Shown: one piece after another, positions 34,422-46,967 of the stretch
How positions within the stretch are numbered: the first letter of the stretch is position 1
How the letters are laid out: each line of letters opens with the position of its first letter
The notes under the pieces: model-generated
Told to the model about the DNA's origin: nothing
The model's database searches: none
The model's input: the letters and a program-made list of their open reading frames with translations, nothing else
Origin: Gonapodya sp. JEL0774
Lineage: Eukaryota; Monoblepharomycota; Monoblepharidomycetes; Monoblepharidales; Gonapodyaceae
Length of the DNA: 64,000 nt
Assembly (NCBI GenBank): GCA_027604505.1
Contig: JADIIX010000006.1
Span: 191,746-255,745 of the forward strand
Direction: 5' to 3'
Made by a program: the position numbers and the translations under genes

Positions 34422-34988
34422 GTGGAAGTTGGTAACTAAAAATCATGCACACCTTTTGTGAGCGAGGCAAACATCACCACCGGCAAGGGCAATTTTGGAT
34501 GATGCACCAACAATTAATTTGAACGATTAAGATTCGTCTAGAGTTTTGATGGAAGTGAACAATGGTGTGTGAGTCCGGTTTTATGCAACGGCGTTTGCTT
34601 GGTGGGCATACGTCACTCTGACATACCGTGACGAGTTGTGGGCACAGGCCTGAACAACGTCCTCCGCTTCTGTAAGTGGAATAAAAAGCTAGTGCACATG
34701 CACCGTTAACGTTTCACTTCAGCCGTGAAATTATACGAAGAAGCCCCATGCGATGGTGCCGAAAAGTGGAGCGGGCCAAGCTCATAATTTTTGTATTCAA
34801 CTCCACCCTGTTCATATGATGTACCACAGGCCCATGCTTAGGTACAAAAATGCTCTACATGTGTGCTCGGCGAGACAATTTTCTTGGAAAAGATATTCCG
34901 AGAAGTGACATCCAAATGTGTACCAAATGTGTAAGATTCGATCATTCAAACTTGCCTGACAAACTCTCCGTGTTCACCCGCCATCATC
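34422..34988. promoter_or_regulatory. Divergent intergenic region, PBS2 / UFO1-like
   Basis: This 567-bp stretch lies between the start codons of oppositely directed genes. It presumably holds two promoters and 5' UTRs. I see nothing else recognisable in it. Confidence 0.4.
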
Positions 34989-37900
34989 ATGAGTGAGACT
35001 CGCACCACCGCTGCTAGGTATGCCAAAAATTTCTGGCGCCCATGATGACTCGTGCCGAACGAATTGCAGCATTCTTACCGGGCAACAATCCGATGGGCTC
35101 TTGTTGTCCAGGGCCTGTACCAGTGTGACCGCGCTACCCGACGAGCTGATTGTTCAGGTTCTATCTTACCTGGATCCAAAGGCTTTGGTGAGTTGGTCTT
35201 GTTCCTGTGTTCAATGGGCAGTGGGCGCCATGAAGAACTGGACCCCAAGCACTCTGTCCACTTGAAAATCGAAATGCTCAGCGGAATTTTCTGACACAAT
35301 CTCTCTGACAATCTCTACGTCTGCCGCGTGTTCCTATACGTTGCGGCCACCCTTGTGCGCCGTCTGATACCCTCGCCCAGAACAACGCCGGCCGCACGAG
35401 CCATCGCCTGCGTCGTATCGTTACCGATGATGGTTGCTGGAGGTAAATTGAGTCAATTGTTGCCATTTTGCTGATGTTTTTGTGGAGGTGACTTCGATAT
35501 TTGACGTGTGTTCTTACATTTTTTGTTCTTGCTATGTTTTATCTCAAACTATCAGGGAGGCTTTTGTCCGGCTTTTCAACGGACTACCATACAGACGAGT
35601 TGCCGCGAGCTCTTGGAGGAGGGAGTTCACGACAAGGATGAATATGATCCGGTGCGTTCAAGGACCCAATCCCACCCACTTCATCCAAAATAACCTGGTC
35701 CTTTCTTCACACGACCTTTCTCGACGTTGAACACTGTTCAAACGCACGTGCCTTCACAACTTGCGGGTATGGTCAGCGCCTGGCGCTCAGGCCGTGTCTC
35801 CACGCTCCACTTCGACCCAAGGTTCGGGCCAGTGGACAGAGTTTACCTTGACGAACACGGAACAGCCGGGGACGCAAGCAAGTGAGTTTGTATTTTCCTG
35901 GGCTAGAGGAGCAGAGGAATTCTCGATGTGACGAAGTCGCGGAGAGTTCCAGGGCTCGTGAGAGCTCCTGCGTCGGTTCATGATCGTGTTTCAGGCATCT
36001 GGGGTCGGTACCCGAAACATATAAGGAAGGTGGCGCCTAAATACAGTCTGACGTCTCTCACGATTACGAGCGCACCGGAGTATGACTTTCTTCCTCAAAT
36101 CACAGCCAGACATCCCCTTCCACATTCCATTCTCGCCTTATCTGTGCCTCTCTTCGGCGAGGGATTGCTGTGTGTGCTGATGCTAGAACCGGTCGGATTG
36201 ACAAACATCCAATCACTTCTAACGAAGTCGTTGGATTCCAGGGAATGTTGGGACTGGGTGAGATGGGAGGTATGCGGATAGATAGGTTGGTGAGCAGCTT
36301 CTTGATATTCAGAGCTGGATTCACTTTCTGTTTTCTGTGTCCTTTCGTTGTGGGTTGTTGATCACCATGATCTTCACCCTCAGACACCGGATCGCCATGA
36401 CCCCTCCTTCTGGTCATCTCACTCTCATAACGTCATTTACTTCGGACGCGCCGGCGTCCCGCCGCATTTCCACAATCCGTGCTCGTGCACCTCCTGGTCA
36501 CGCTGACCCGCACCCTCCTACAGTTCACTCGGCACCCGCGCGGTGCATATCTTGGACACATCAACTTCTCAACTGTGTTGCGACAGGTGGAGACGATGGA
36601 AGGATTGCCTTATGGGACGTGGGCACGAGGAGCAACGCTGCAGAGAGGACTGATACATCAGTCAGAGGACGGCTCTTGGCGATACTGCGGACAGGCACGA
36701 GTGCAGCATTGGATCTTGGAGATGGAGCAGATGTTACCCGACGACTTCCTGGCGGACCGGGCGTTCGAACTCTAGCGCTAGATTCCAAGCGCGGCCTTGT
36801 TATCGCGGGCCTCGCAAATGGTGATGCGTGTGTGTGGGAAGTGGATATGCAAAAACTTGTAGCCGACGGGGGTTCTGTTATGCCAACGAGCTTGCTGTAC
36901 AATCACCAAACCACGCCACCTGCAAGGGTAACAAAGAAAACCGGCTCAAACGTACGGGAAGATCACGCGGACCCAGTCACAGCTTTGCATTACGACTCAG
37001 CATCGGCTTGTTTTGTCGTTGTTACAGCGAGGTCGATGGAAATGTTTTCCGCCTTGACGGGGGAGTTGGTAGTAAGGCTCGTTGGTGCTCACGGGATTCC
37101 AGGGACGGAAGTGATTCCGGCTAGCAATCAAGCCATTCCTACTTTTGGGGATTTCGCGAACTGTCGTATCACTGCCTCGGCGTGGGAGCGTGATCGGGAA
37201 GGTGCGGAGGGTATCGCGGGTGACGAATGGCGAGGGGCGAGTGTTTTTATGAGTGGGGACACTGCCGGGTCACTCTGTACTTGGGAGTTACTAGACGAGT
37301 GGCTACCAAGTGCTGAGCCCGTCTCTCCTCCAAGCAGTTCGAGCAATGTCTCCGTGGCTGCTCCTGTGGTGCCCTTATGTGACTCATCGCGTCCCCGAGC
37401 CCCGCTTGGAGCAATCACCCCAATCCGTACTGTTTCAACTAATCGGAAATGTGCAATCCAAATCATTAAGATCGATCCAGTCAAAGCAGTGGTCGGGTTT
37501 ACCGACTCGCAAGTGGACGTTTACGACGTAATCTCCGGCCGATTGCTTAAATCCATGCCCGCGTTTCGGAATCCAACTCGGAACATCAATACTGTTGTTC
37601 CCGACGCATTGAACGCCATTGGTACTACTCCAGGTGAAAATGGCCTCGAAGGGGTTCGTTGTATGTGGACCACAGATAGAATGGTGGTTGTGGGAACGAG
37701 TGCCGGGATTGTGAAGACCTGGACAGCGACAGCTATCGAGGATCGACTGAAAGGTATGCAAGTTTAACTAATGAAACAGATCTGGTATCCTGACCTCTTT
37801 CGAATTGCAGACAATTTAAGGACTTCTCGAAAATCAGTTAAGAACGCGAAGCGCGTCCCAGGGGCATTCTTTGCGTCGCCGAAGCAAGAAGGTTGGTAAT

Positions 37901-38807
37901 TCTTTGTGTAGTTGGAAAGCTGTAGTCGCTTATGTGGAATGCTATAGCTTTCCTCGAACTGAAGGCCGAACTCCGGGAGCATTATCAGGCAGTGAATCAA
38001 GCACGCGTGCTTGATGCTCTTCATGACCGTCAGTCAGCCAAAATAAACGGTTTCGGCACGCGGGAAGGTTGGACAGACGGTGAGCAGATCGCGCGTATTT
38101 GTCTGACTCCAGCTTGACATTGCTTGCATTTCTCGTTAGAGGAGCTATTGGGATATGCCATGATCATGAGTTTGGAAGATCCTGGCTTGCCACCCCGGAC
38201 GCCTGGTGATTCGCACGATTACGAGGACTCTCTTAGTGGGAGACCTTCTCGGAAACTCCAGACCCAATCTGCGGCAACGTTATCAGCTCCTGTGGGCCCT
38301 GTCTCAATCGGGTACCGAAGTGGACCCTCCGAATGTGCTTCATCCAGCCCTGGTGTTGATTCGAAGATCTCCCCGCGTTTGAGTCCCAAAGTTGACGCAT
38401 CATCAAGCTCGAGTCCTCACGGGACACGAGATCAGTGGGCCATGCTTGGGGCAGCTGCGCTCTCATCTTCCCCTGGAGGGAGCGCGAGCTCTCTTGGAAA
38501 GGCACGAAGTAACTCCAAAGTCTCGATCACCACAATCCAGGAACATCAGCACCTTCAACAACTTGCCTCGTCTCCTTCAAACTTCCGTAAACTTGTCTCT
38601 GCGGACTCGTGGGAGCTGGCGTCAGAAGATGATTCTATTTCAGACGCGGATGGTTTACAAAGTTCTTGCCGGAATGGATCAAACGGAAAAGTGAGGGGGG
38701 GGAAGAAGAAAAAGGCGAAAGTGCTCTCTTCGGAAACTTCCCATCCACCTGACGAGGATGACGATGAGCTGCAGTTTGCATTGCAGTTGAGTCTTAGAGA
38801 GATGTAG
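34989..38807 (+). CDS. UFO1: F-box / WD40 / UIM protein, Ufo1-like SCF substrate receptor
   Basis: Exon 1 (MSETRTTAA) splices at 35018 into a segment with TALPDELIVQVLSYLDPKAL, a clear F-box (about 35125). The middle holds WD40-type repeats: ISWTHQLLNCVATGGDDGRIALWDVG (about 36550-36630), VIAGLANGDACVWEVDM (about 36800), DPVTALHYDSASACFVVVTA, FMSGDTAGSLCTWELLD (about 37245), KAVVGFTDSQVDVYDVISG (about 37485) and VVVGTSAGIVKTWTA (about 37690). The C-terminus carries two ubiquitin-interacting-type motifs, ELLGYAMIMSLED (about 38145) and DDELQFALQLSLREM at the very end, separated by a Ser-rich linker. F-box plus WD40 plus C-terminal UIMs is the yeast Ufo1 arrangement, a receptor of the SCF ubiquitin ligase. 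Confidence 0.8.
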
Positions 38808-39098
38808 AAAGCATTCATAGAGATTGTCGTCACATTCCCGGCCGCAGGTGGTGTTTGCAGGATATACAGGACAAAACTCTTACAAAGAAGGTCGGCCGCC
38901 AGCGCATAAGCATAATTTGAAAGAGCAGTCTCTTCCGGATTGAGCTTGCTGCACTGAAATGTAATCTCCAATCATAACCCATAATATGAGGCAATACAAG
39001 CCCACCACATGACTGTCGCGAGCGCGGTGAAACGAAAGTGAGGGCTGTATTTTCTGTCGTACGGTAGAGGTTTAATATTATTGTTGACTCCCCCACAA

Positions 39099-40748
39099 TC
39101 ATTCTGCAACATTCGTCTGCGACGCAGAAAGTCGCGCTTCCAAGTTCTTGAGCTGCTGTTGTCTCTGTAGAGCGGATAGAACGTAGGTCAGCAATTGTAT
39201 ACTTTGAAGTAAGTGTGAAGACACCCACAAGAGCCAGCTCTTGCCGCAGTCTCTCCTCTTCCCTCCTCAGAAGCCCCTTCTGAAGGACAACCTCATCCAT
39301 TCCGTGCGCCGAAGCCCCATCGTCCAAGTCATCATCTTTGATGTGAGACAACTTCTCCGTCCGATAGTTCTCGTAGAGGACATCATTAGTGATCTCCTTG
39401 AGATCATTGAGGTGGGAGCTGGTCATGATGCATGGAATGTAAATGCGAACTCTTCAGACGGCACATATCATGGAGCTTACATGAGCAAGGCATGACGAAG
39501 GGTATCAAAGTCACAGTGCAGAGGATTGTCGACTGTCCCGCCGACCAAACACGTCAGTTGGTTATCATCGCGGAGACACGTCCGTGTAAGTCTTACCTTC
39601 CACACGACCCCACTGGTATTGTCGGCATCTAATCCGTCTGTTACCTTCAGTAATTGTTTCATCCGCGCCAATAATTGAGAAGGGAATAAGAGACTGAATA
39701 TCGGGAGGGCATGTAAGACTAGAATGGGGTGAGATTCACGCCAAATATATGCACACACCCTCAAATGCTGGTTCTCCTCAATGGTCTCCTCGTCATCTTC
39801 CTCCTCATCGAAGGGGAAGCTGTAAGTCGGGATTTTGTAGTAAGAGAGGTCCTCCACGACCTTAACGATGTGATGCGTCAACATTCCACTGCACAGGCTC
39901 CAAGGCACATTTAACCAACAACGCACTCTCTTCTTGAAATCAATCAGCTCCTGGGGGGACAGAGTATCTGCCTTCGCAATGACAGGTATGATGTTCACCT
40001 TGGGACCAAGTTTCCGCATAAACTCAATGTCCAACTCTCGAAGACTGTGCCGTGAAAAACAAAGCTGTTTGAGAGCCACTCAACGAAGCACGAACTAGCA
40101 ATCTGTCGCTCACGCGTGACCGGTCGGTGGAATGAAGTAGAGACACGCGTGAACACGGTTGTCCTTATGTACCAGAGTGCAGGGTCACTGGTTCGGCACA
40201 TGTGAGAGCATTACTCCACCCCCAGACGTACGATAAATTTTGGGTTCCGCTTGATTCTGGACTCTTCGCCAAGGACATCATCGAACTGCTTGTCTATATA
40301 TGCGATGATTTGATTGAAGCTAAGTGAAATGTGGAAATGTTTAAGAGAGAAAGGCAGGTTCGACAAGCAGTCCATGGCCTCTCACCAAGCTTCGTTATTA
40401 ATGTTGTCTCCAAATCCAGGTGTGTCAACAACCGAGAGAGAGAGCTTGACACCGTCCAGATCCAACTCCACGTTCACAGGAGTAATGACAACAGTCTTCT
40501 CGAAAGTGAGTTTATCGGACGAAGGATAGTCCTTCTTGGGGAAGACAACGCCATCACAGAGAGTGTTAACGAAGGTGGACTTTCCGAGGCCAGAAGCCCC
40601 TGATTTCGAAGGTGGCGTTTCCGTCAGTGGACTCCAGGAGAACAGGAGTGGTCGCAACCATGGGCGGTTACAGAGACATGAACCCACCGACAATCATGAT
40701 GGAGAAGTTAAGACCTTTTTTGACCTTCTTTGCACGGATTGCTGCCAT
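39099..40748 (-). CDS. Septin (Cdc11/AspA-like)
   Basis: A GTP-binding cytoskeletal protein of bud necks and septa. MAAIRAKKVKKGLNFSIMIV leads across an intron to the P-loop GASGLGKSTFVNTL (about 40600). Then come TVVITPVNVELDLDG, the G3 motif VVDTPGFGDNINNE (about 40400), SLRELDIEFMRKLGPKVNIIPVIAKADTLSP with the AKAD G4 motif (about 39960), and HLNDLKEITNDVLYENYRTEKL (about 39390), which belongs to the septin unique element. A coiled-coil tail of Glu/Arg/Gln repeats follows; its last exon, reading RQQQLKNLEARLSASQ, ends at 39099. The basic patch RAKKVKKG before the P-loop resembles Cdc11/AspA septins, but subgroup assignment is tentative. Confidence 0.88.
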
Positions 40749-41351
40749 TATTGAACACTTTCAGGTGGAAGTGGGAGGGATTCGACTCGCTAGGGTGACG
40801 CGGGAGAAACCAATGAGCGGAAGCTTTCTTCTGAAGTGGATATCAGAGCGCCTGCAATCGCGCGTCAGAGGTCGTGATGGCTGAACCGTGATCCTTGGAG
40901 TGGACAGACAACGTTTTGGCCCTTGGACTGTATGCGCCACACAAGGAGCCGCACACTAACACACACTCATGCAGAAGTGTGCACGGCTAATATCTAATTC
41001 TCCTTCCATTCAATCCTCATGAGAAGCAGCGCACTGCTAATATTTGAGATTTCGAGTAGCAAACACAATGAAGCAGACTCATCTGGTGAGGTACGATGAA
41101 TCCATGTAGTCGGACACCATACATAACTCGATGGTTACAAACCTCAAAGTTCAATAAGCTCTGGCGATGGCCAACACGGAGCTTCTACTGATTTTGTAGG
41201 GAAATTTGGCGTATTAATTGTAATTGAGTTTTGACGTTTGTGTGTGACTGGCGCTAATGGAACAGCATGGTGAAGTATGTGGCACAGACAACTCACAATA
41301 CACACCCACCCACTGCGCGCTGGCATTCCAATATCGTAACTTGGAGTCAAG
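40749..41351. other. Divergent intergenic region, septin / SEC61A
   Basis: This 603-bp stretch lies between the start codons of the septin gene and SEC61A. I see no convincing coding exon or RNA gene. It presumably contains both promoters. Confidence 0.4.
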
Positions 41352-43373
41352 ATGTCATGTAAGGAGACTTCCCTTCGACTTCTTTGGCCATTCATCGGCA
41401 TTTCCTCTCTCATGATGTTGCTCACCATCGCTCTCTCTTCACATTTCGCCTTTCCGTCGTTTGAATCTTGTCCCTTCACTTCATCTACAAGTCCGATTCC
41501 TCCACGTACTCAAGCCCTTTATCTCCCTCATGCCCGAAGTCGCGGCACCGGACCGGAAGGTAAAACTTTGATGTTCATGATTGCCATCTCGCTGCTCTTG
41601 GCCTCATTATTAGCGGCGCATCAACTCTCTTACAGGTTCAGTTTAGAGAGAAAGTCATGTGGACAGGCGTGACTCTCCTCATTTTCCTCGTTTGCTCTCA
41701 AATTCCCCTCTATGGAATCATGTCATCCGACTCGTCTGATCCTGTGGGTGACTCGGCAAAGTTCTCACTTTTGATTCACCATTTTCTCACTTCCCACTGC
41801 TTCGTTAGTTCTATTGGTTGCGAATGATTCTTGCATCGAACCGAGGGACATTAATGGAGCTTGGCATCACTCCCGTCGTTACATCGGGTATGATTATGCA
41901 GCTTCTCGCAGGCGCTGGCCTGGTCGAGGTAGACTACAACTTGAAAGAGGATCGCGCCTTATTCAGTGGAGCCCAAAAATGTGTGTTTCCTTGTGATCAT
42001 AACGTGTGTAATATCGCTCACAAATAGGTGTACAGTGTTCGCACTTGTTATCGCCCTAGGACATGCTGCGGTGTCTGTGTGGAGTGGTGTCTATGGAAAC
42101 CCGTCCGAAATCGGGTTGAGCATTACTCTACTGCTTATCCTCCAGCTGGTTATCGCGAGCATGATAGTCATCTTGCTGGATGAACTTATCCAGAAGGGTT
42201 ACGGTCTCGGATCTGGTATATCGCTCTTCATTGCGACCAACGTCTGCGAGAACATTGTCTGGCGCGCGTTCAGTCCCACCACATTCAATTCTGGTCGTGG
42301 TGAGATTGTAGAGCGTAATGTCCCGAAAATCTCTGACTGATTTGACGTCGACCATAGGAACGCAATTTGAGGGCGCCGTAATCAACCTGTTCCATCTCCT
42401 CTTTACGCGCTCAGACAAGCTGCGCGCTCTGCGAGAGGCTTTCTACAGAACCAACGCCCCCAACATAATGAACCTGTTGGCAACGATTTTCATCTTTGCG
42501 GTTGTTATTTACCTACAAGGTTTCCGCGTCGAAATCCCAGTTAAATCAAAGCAACAAAGGGGTCAAGCTGGAACTTATCCCATCAAGCTCTTTTACACAT
42601 CGAATATGCCGATCATGCTCACATCCGCTTTGATCTCACAATACTTCTTGATTTCTCAAATGCTGTACAACCGTTTTCCAACGAGTTTTTTGATCAGATT
42701 GATTGGGGAATGGACGGTATGCGGCCACTCGTGCTTTTGATTTGCTGCCTGCGGTTCTCTTACACAAGCGCTCTTGCAGTCCGCTGAAGGTACCCCCCAA
42801 CAATTTGCCTCTGGAGGCATCGCATACTATATGTCCGCACCCCAGAATATCACCGCAGCGTTGCGTGATCCAATTCACTTCGTTTTATACTGCATGTTCA
42901 TGCTCGGTGCATGTGCCCTATTTTCTCGAACCTGGATTGAGGTTTCTGGCTCTTCACCAAGGGATGTTGCCAAGCAGCTCAAAGACCAGGGCTTGGAACT
43001 TCAGGGTCACAGGGAGGGTGGTCTTTACAAACGCTTGAAGGAGATCATCCCCACTGCTGCAGCTCTGGGCGGCCTTTTTATTGGCGCGCTTTCTGTTATG
43101 GCCGATCTCCTCGGTAGGAAATTGTTGTACTTTTGAATGTGGTGGTGGGGAATTTACAGTAACCGTTCCATTTAGGTGCCATTGGGTCGGGCACTGGAAT
43201 ACTCCTAGCTGTTACCATCATCTACCAATACTTTGAGGTGAGAATCAAGACTGATGGTGTGATGTTGCTACGATTGTTGACATCTTTGCACTCCTACACT
43301 CCTTCCCTTCTACTAGTACTTCGTCAAAGAGCAGAATGAGCAAGGTGGACTGGACTCCCTGTTTGGAATGTGA
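41352..43373 (+). CDS. SEC61: Sec61 translocon alpha subunit
   Basis: The pore-forming subunit of the ER protein-conducting channel. A seven-base first exon (ATG TCA T) splices over an intron of about 140 bp into [21 protein letters not shown], restoring the usual MSFRFL start. Then follow [18 protein letters not shown] with the [14 protein letters not shown] plug region, [164 protein letters not shown], and [19 protein letters not shown]-like sequence to the stop at 43371-43373. All Sec61 alpha landmarks and about ten membrane segments are present. Confidence 0.95.
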
Positions 43374-43566
43374 TTCGATAAGCAAACCTGTACTAAAGCG
43401 ATAGTGCAACCTCTGTAACAAACATCCGAATAAAACCTCCAATCTCTGCGTCTGCGTCACAGGCCGACACAATAATTCAGGTGTTATGCAGTCAAAGTTC
43501 TCTACTTTTTCTTGAGCATATGATTTCGGCATTATGGTTATTTGCCCGTGAAGATTCGAAAGTAAA

Positions 43567-43931
43567 AGCCCTCAAGTTCGGATTCGCTTGAAAATGAAGA
43601 AGCGAAATGGACGTCCGTCGGAACTGATGATCGGTTTGTTCCGGCGAATTCATTTCAAAGCCCGAGCTGGTGCGTGCCGCCATGTGCTGCTGGAAGAGAG
43701 AGCAAACAGAGTTTCTGGACGACACAGAGAGAGAATTGGAAGTCTCCAGTACAGTATGAATCCAAAAATACATATCAGCTGGGTAATGGCGAATTCAGGA
43801 TGAAACCGCGCGACATCAAATTGCCGAGTCTTCAAAAGCCCATGGAGAATCAACTTCGTTATCCCCTGTCTATCGCTCTGTCCATCGCTGTATCGCGAGA
43901 GCAGAGTTGGGAACCATTGTTTGGGAAGTGA
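43567..43931 (+). CDS. Hypothetical open exon
   Basis: A frame open for about 120 codons reads a polar, Trp/Gln-containing peptide (EAKWTSVGTDDRFVPANSF, later ESKNTYQLGNGEFRMKPRD and LRYPLSIALSIAVSREQ) and stops at 43929-43931. There is no ATG near its beginning, so an upstream exon would be needed; an ATG reading MISALWLFARED lies at about 43518 in another frame. It falls in the 745-bp interval between SEC61A and CHS7, on the same strand as both. I recognise no family. An antisense frame also stays open here, so coding status is uncertain. Confidence 0.3.
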
Positions 43932-44118
43932 TGGCGGACTTCGGTGCCAACTGAAGAGCCGGCAGGTACGACTATCGTAACAGCGATTCCAGATTTCAAG
44001 ATGATCGCTTCTTCCCAGGAGAACATGCATAAATTAATTATGGAATTGATTGTTCCTCGGTTGCCGGTGCTGATCGACCACAGGAAGCGTCTCCACTCAT
44101 CTGTTGAGACAAGCGAAG

Positions 44119-45214
44119 ATGACTTCTCTCCCAACGTTGGCCACTCCAGCTTTCCAGTTCGGGTCTTTCGAGCTCCCATGCTATCTCTCCTCCACCATCC
44201 CTCCCTGCAATCTATTCGTCGATGATACGACGGTCGTCCCTCGATGCAGCCCCAAACGCATACCTGTCGGCTCCGCATATCTGCGAGACATTCCAGACAC
44301 AATCATATGCTTCTGTGCTGTAATTTTAGGACTTGTGATGCTTTGGAAATGCCGCCGAAAAACCTCAGGCGTGGGTTAGTGTGACTGCCGAGCAACCAGT
44401 CGTGTTGACGCGTGGAAGTTTCTCATTCACACTTGGTTCAAAGGCCATCGGGAAATGATGATATTTTTATCCTTCTACATAGTACTTATTGCGTCTCAGG
44501 TGATATCAGGGGGGGGGTTTACGGATCAAAACGACTGGCTGATCACGGTACGTCCTCACGCACTACGGGGATGCTTCGCATAACAGACCAAGCCGTGCGA
44601 TTCTAGTATGCGAGCGCCTTGCACACAAGTTTTATTGTGGCTACGGCATGGGTGCTGCTCCTGAATGGGCTTGTCGGATACCAGATCGTGGATGACGGTG
44701 CACCTCTCTCGGTCCTGGTGAGTGGTCTGCTGATTCGGTCACTGGAAGTAGCCTGCTTTGCCTTGACGTCGTATTCTATTTCACCAAGTCTATTGCAGCG
44801 AGCGGTCTCATTGTTGTAGTGGGAATTGGGTTCATGGGGATTCTGATCCGCCTTAAGAAGCCCTCATTGGTGCCCTTGGATGAACCGTCTCGTTTCTATG
44901 CACCTGCTCTTTTTGCCCTTTATTTCCTCTTTCCGCCAGTAGCAGCAGTGGTCTACATCATCTTGCAAACTTGTCTGGTTGTGCGACAGCTTGGAGAGAG
45001 GAAACCTCTTGTGTGGCTGTACGGGGCAATGATTCTAGCAGTATTTGGCCAAGTCTTCCAATTCGCGATTGGACCAGGGATATGCGAAGCAACTGGAGGG
45101 TACTTGGATGGGCAGGCACCGAATACCTTTCTGTTGGGTATGGCGGTTGTGGGAATCTTCAAATTCTGGGATTCTATAACAGAAGACGAGTGGGACATCC
45201 ATGCAGTAGGATAA
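44119..45214 (+). CDS. CHS7: Chitin synthase export chaperone Chs7
   Basis: An ER membrane protein that lets chitin synthase III leave the ER. From the Met at 44119, the N-terminal part has the family cysteines (PCYLS, PPCNLF, PRCSPKRIP). It is followed by LRDIPDTIICFCAVILGLVMLWKCRRKTSGVG, WFKGHREMMIFLSFYIVL, SALHTSFIVATAW, LLLNGLVGYQIVDDGAPLSV (about 44655), membrane helices, VVYIILQTCLVVRQLGERKPL (about 44955), FGQVFQFAIGPGICEATGGYLDG and KFWDSITEDEWDIHAVG at the end. The NGxVGxQ-x-EDGTPLS, CE-x-YLDG and KxWDSIT-x-ED signatures are those of Chs7. Seven hydrophobic segments fit. The exon near 44508 contains a run of nine G bases. This gene identifies the organism as a fungus. Confidence 0.92.
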
Positions 45215-45280
45215 TTATTCGCAAATTAAATAGCAGCCCAGAATCCATTATTTCACAATTTTGAGACGAATGTACATACA

Positions 45281-45983
45281 TTAGACAAATCTGAAGTTGT
45301 CAACCGCGACATAGTAGGACGACCCAGCGTTGTTAGGTTCAGGGACAGGATCGAGCAGAAATGACTGTGTGAAAGCTTTGAGGTTGTCCTTTCCATACTG
45401 GACGGTTCCTGTGTGGAAGGCCACGAACAGCCGGAACAAGGACCACGCTTGAACCAGTATTCGAGCATATAGTAAGACAAAACTGGATCATCATACCATT
45501 TACCACGAGGGTGATTGAGCGCTCCGGGCCTAGACAGTCATTTTTGGTTGAGGAGGCATCCTTCAGCACTCCTAGCGCATTTGCGGCTCACCGATAACCG
45601 GTTGGCAATCGTACGATTGAACTTCATGCTTGCTTGAAGGTAGCTTGAGGAAAAGCTGCTGGAGAACCTCTCTAGAAAACTGAAAGTGGTTCCCGTTCCA
45701 GATGAGCTGGGAGTTTGGACGGAAAAAGCGTTCCACGCTCTGTGAAGTCAATAGAGAGAGTGAACAAAGGAAATCTCCAGCCCGATTGGTATGGTACCCG
45801 AAACTGGGTATATTGCACGGAGGAACGAACGGGTTTATCGTTGTCGAATGCTTCGTAGAAAGACGAAACAAAGACGTCTGCGGTTTGAGACGAGGTCTCG
45901 ATGAAAGCCTTGATGTCAGGAGGTAGATTTTGATTTGTGTGACCTGGTGCCTTGGGAAGCTGATGTCTTGGACGCCCTGACAT
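45281..45983 (-). CDS. NXT1: NTF2-related mRNA export factor NXT1/p15
   Basis: The small NTF2-like partner of the mRNA exporter Mex67/NXF1. From the Met at 45983 (MSGRPRHQLP) it reads IKAFIETSSQTADVFVSSFYEAFDND. The next exons give SVERFFRPNSQLIWNGNHF (about 45720), LQQLFLKLPSSKHEVQSYDCQPV (about 45630), TLVVNGMV (about 45505), DNLKAFTQSFLLDP (about 45370) and a final strand YYVAVDNFRFV ending at 45281. Matching landmarks in p15 are the VYY helix, LVWNGN, the LPSSEFQI-x-x-x-DCQPVH block and the closing FRF strand. The reading frame stays open upstream to 46247 without typical NTF2 sequence; I treat that part as 5' UTR. Confidence 0.85.
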
Positions 45984-46967
45984 TGGATGTGAGTGATGTG
46001 TTTGGCTTGCCGATGCATTTCTGTTGTTCCGCAGTGGCCACGGGTGATAACTTTCGCTCCCACCACCCTCCAACCTAGACAAATTTGGCATAGGCTTTGG
46101 AGCCTCCCTGTCAGTGGTTGTGTACGCCCGTGTAAGACCGAGTACCTGACCCTCGTGAATCTTGTATGCCGCTCCTTCTTCTCTGACGGCTTCCGCGAGA
46201 GCCTCTCTCACCCTACCAATCACAGTAAAACGAAAAAAAATCCTCATTGTATCAATTAGATTTTACTACACTGGATCCGAAAGCCATCGCGCATATTTCA
46301 TCGGGCAAATTCAAATGAAAGATACATCTTTGACAATGAAACCAACTTCATATGTTCAATTCCAACACCGAACCTCTACATCTGGGACCGCACCGGACTG
46401 TAAATTCCTATTCTGTGGAAGCCAGTCAATCCTGTGGGTTTCATACAAGCTGAGGAGCACTATCTGATTGCGGGTCAGGTTTTTCAGGTCTTGCCCCAGA
46501 TTCACAACGATCACCTGTACACACAAGAAAACGCAGAATTCAATCACACGTGATTAGATGCTACTGAGTTTGCTGAGTTGTCTCGGAATACTCGCACATT
46601 GGAAAGCTCAATCAATGTGTAAGTTTAGGTGGGACAACCAACGACATCGGACCGTGATCAAAAGTCGAACGGCAAACGTACCTAACGAAAGTCGTCACGT
46701 TTATTATGGAGACGTGAACTGTGACGCAGACTTGTAAAATGCTTTGCGAAGTAGTTTGGTTATTAACTGCACACTTTGCCACTTTCATTCTTTTAACATG
46801 AACGATTAATAATACACTAATAGCTATGCTTTGGCATTGTGAGCACGATTCTCTCGTTGTATGAGCAAGCAACTGACCTTGCCAGAACTGTTGGATTTGG
46901 TGGAACTGTGGGGGGTTCCCCAAACGTTCTCCCCACCTCCCCCCAAAGCCAGATAGCAATCAAAGCA
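45984..46967. other. Divergent intergenic region, NXT1 / VPS54
   Basis: About 980 bp lie between the two start codons. It contains a minus-strand open stretch at 46356-46547 (VIVVNLGQDLKNLTRNQIV) preceded by a plausible acceptor and, at about 46555-46620, LIELSNVRVFRDNSANSV. The two could be spliced, but a stop lies just upstream, no start codon fits, and I do not recognise the product. A plus-strand frame also runs open into VPS54 from 46839 without an ATG. Confidence 0.35.

Noticed and set aside
41144-41479. A 111-codon minus-strand frame upstream of and within SEC61A intron 1
   Set aside because: It overlaps the promoter, the mini-exon and the first intron of SEC61A, shows no recognisable domain and has mixed composition. 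It is probably chance.
45984-46247. An N-terminal extension of NXT1 beginning near 46247
   Set aside because: The frame stays open, but the sequence does not resemble p15 proteins, which start close to the conserved helix. The Met at 45983 fits better.
46356-46547. Possible OB-fold-like small protein on the minus strand (VIVVNLGQDLKNL)
   Set aside because: It has a plausible acceptor, but no start codon or upstream exon can be joined without an in-frame stop. I cannot support a gene.
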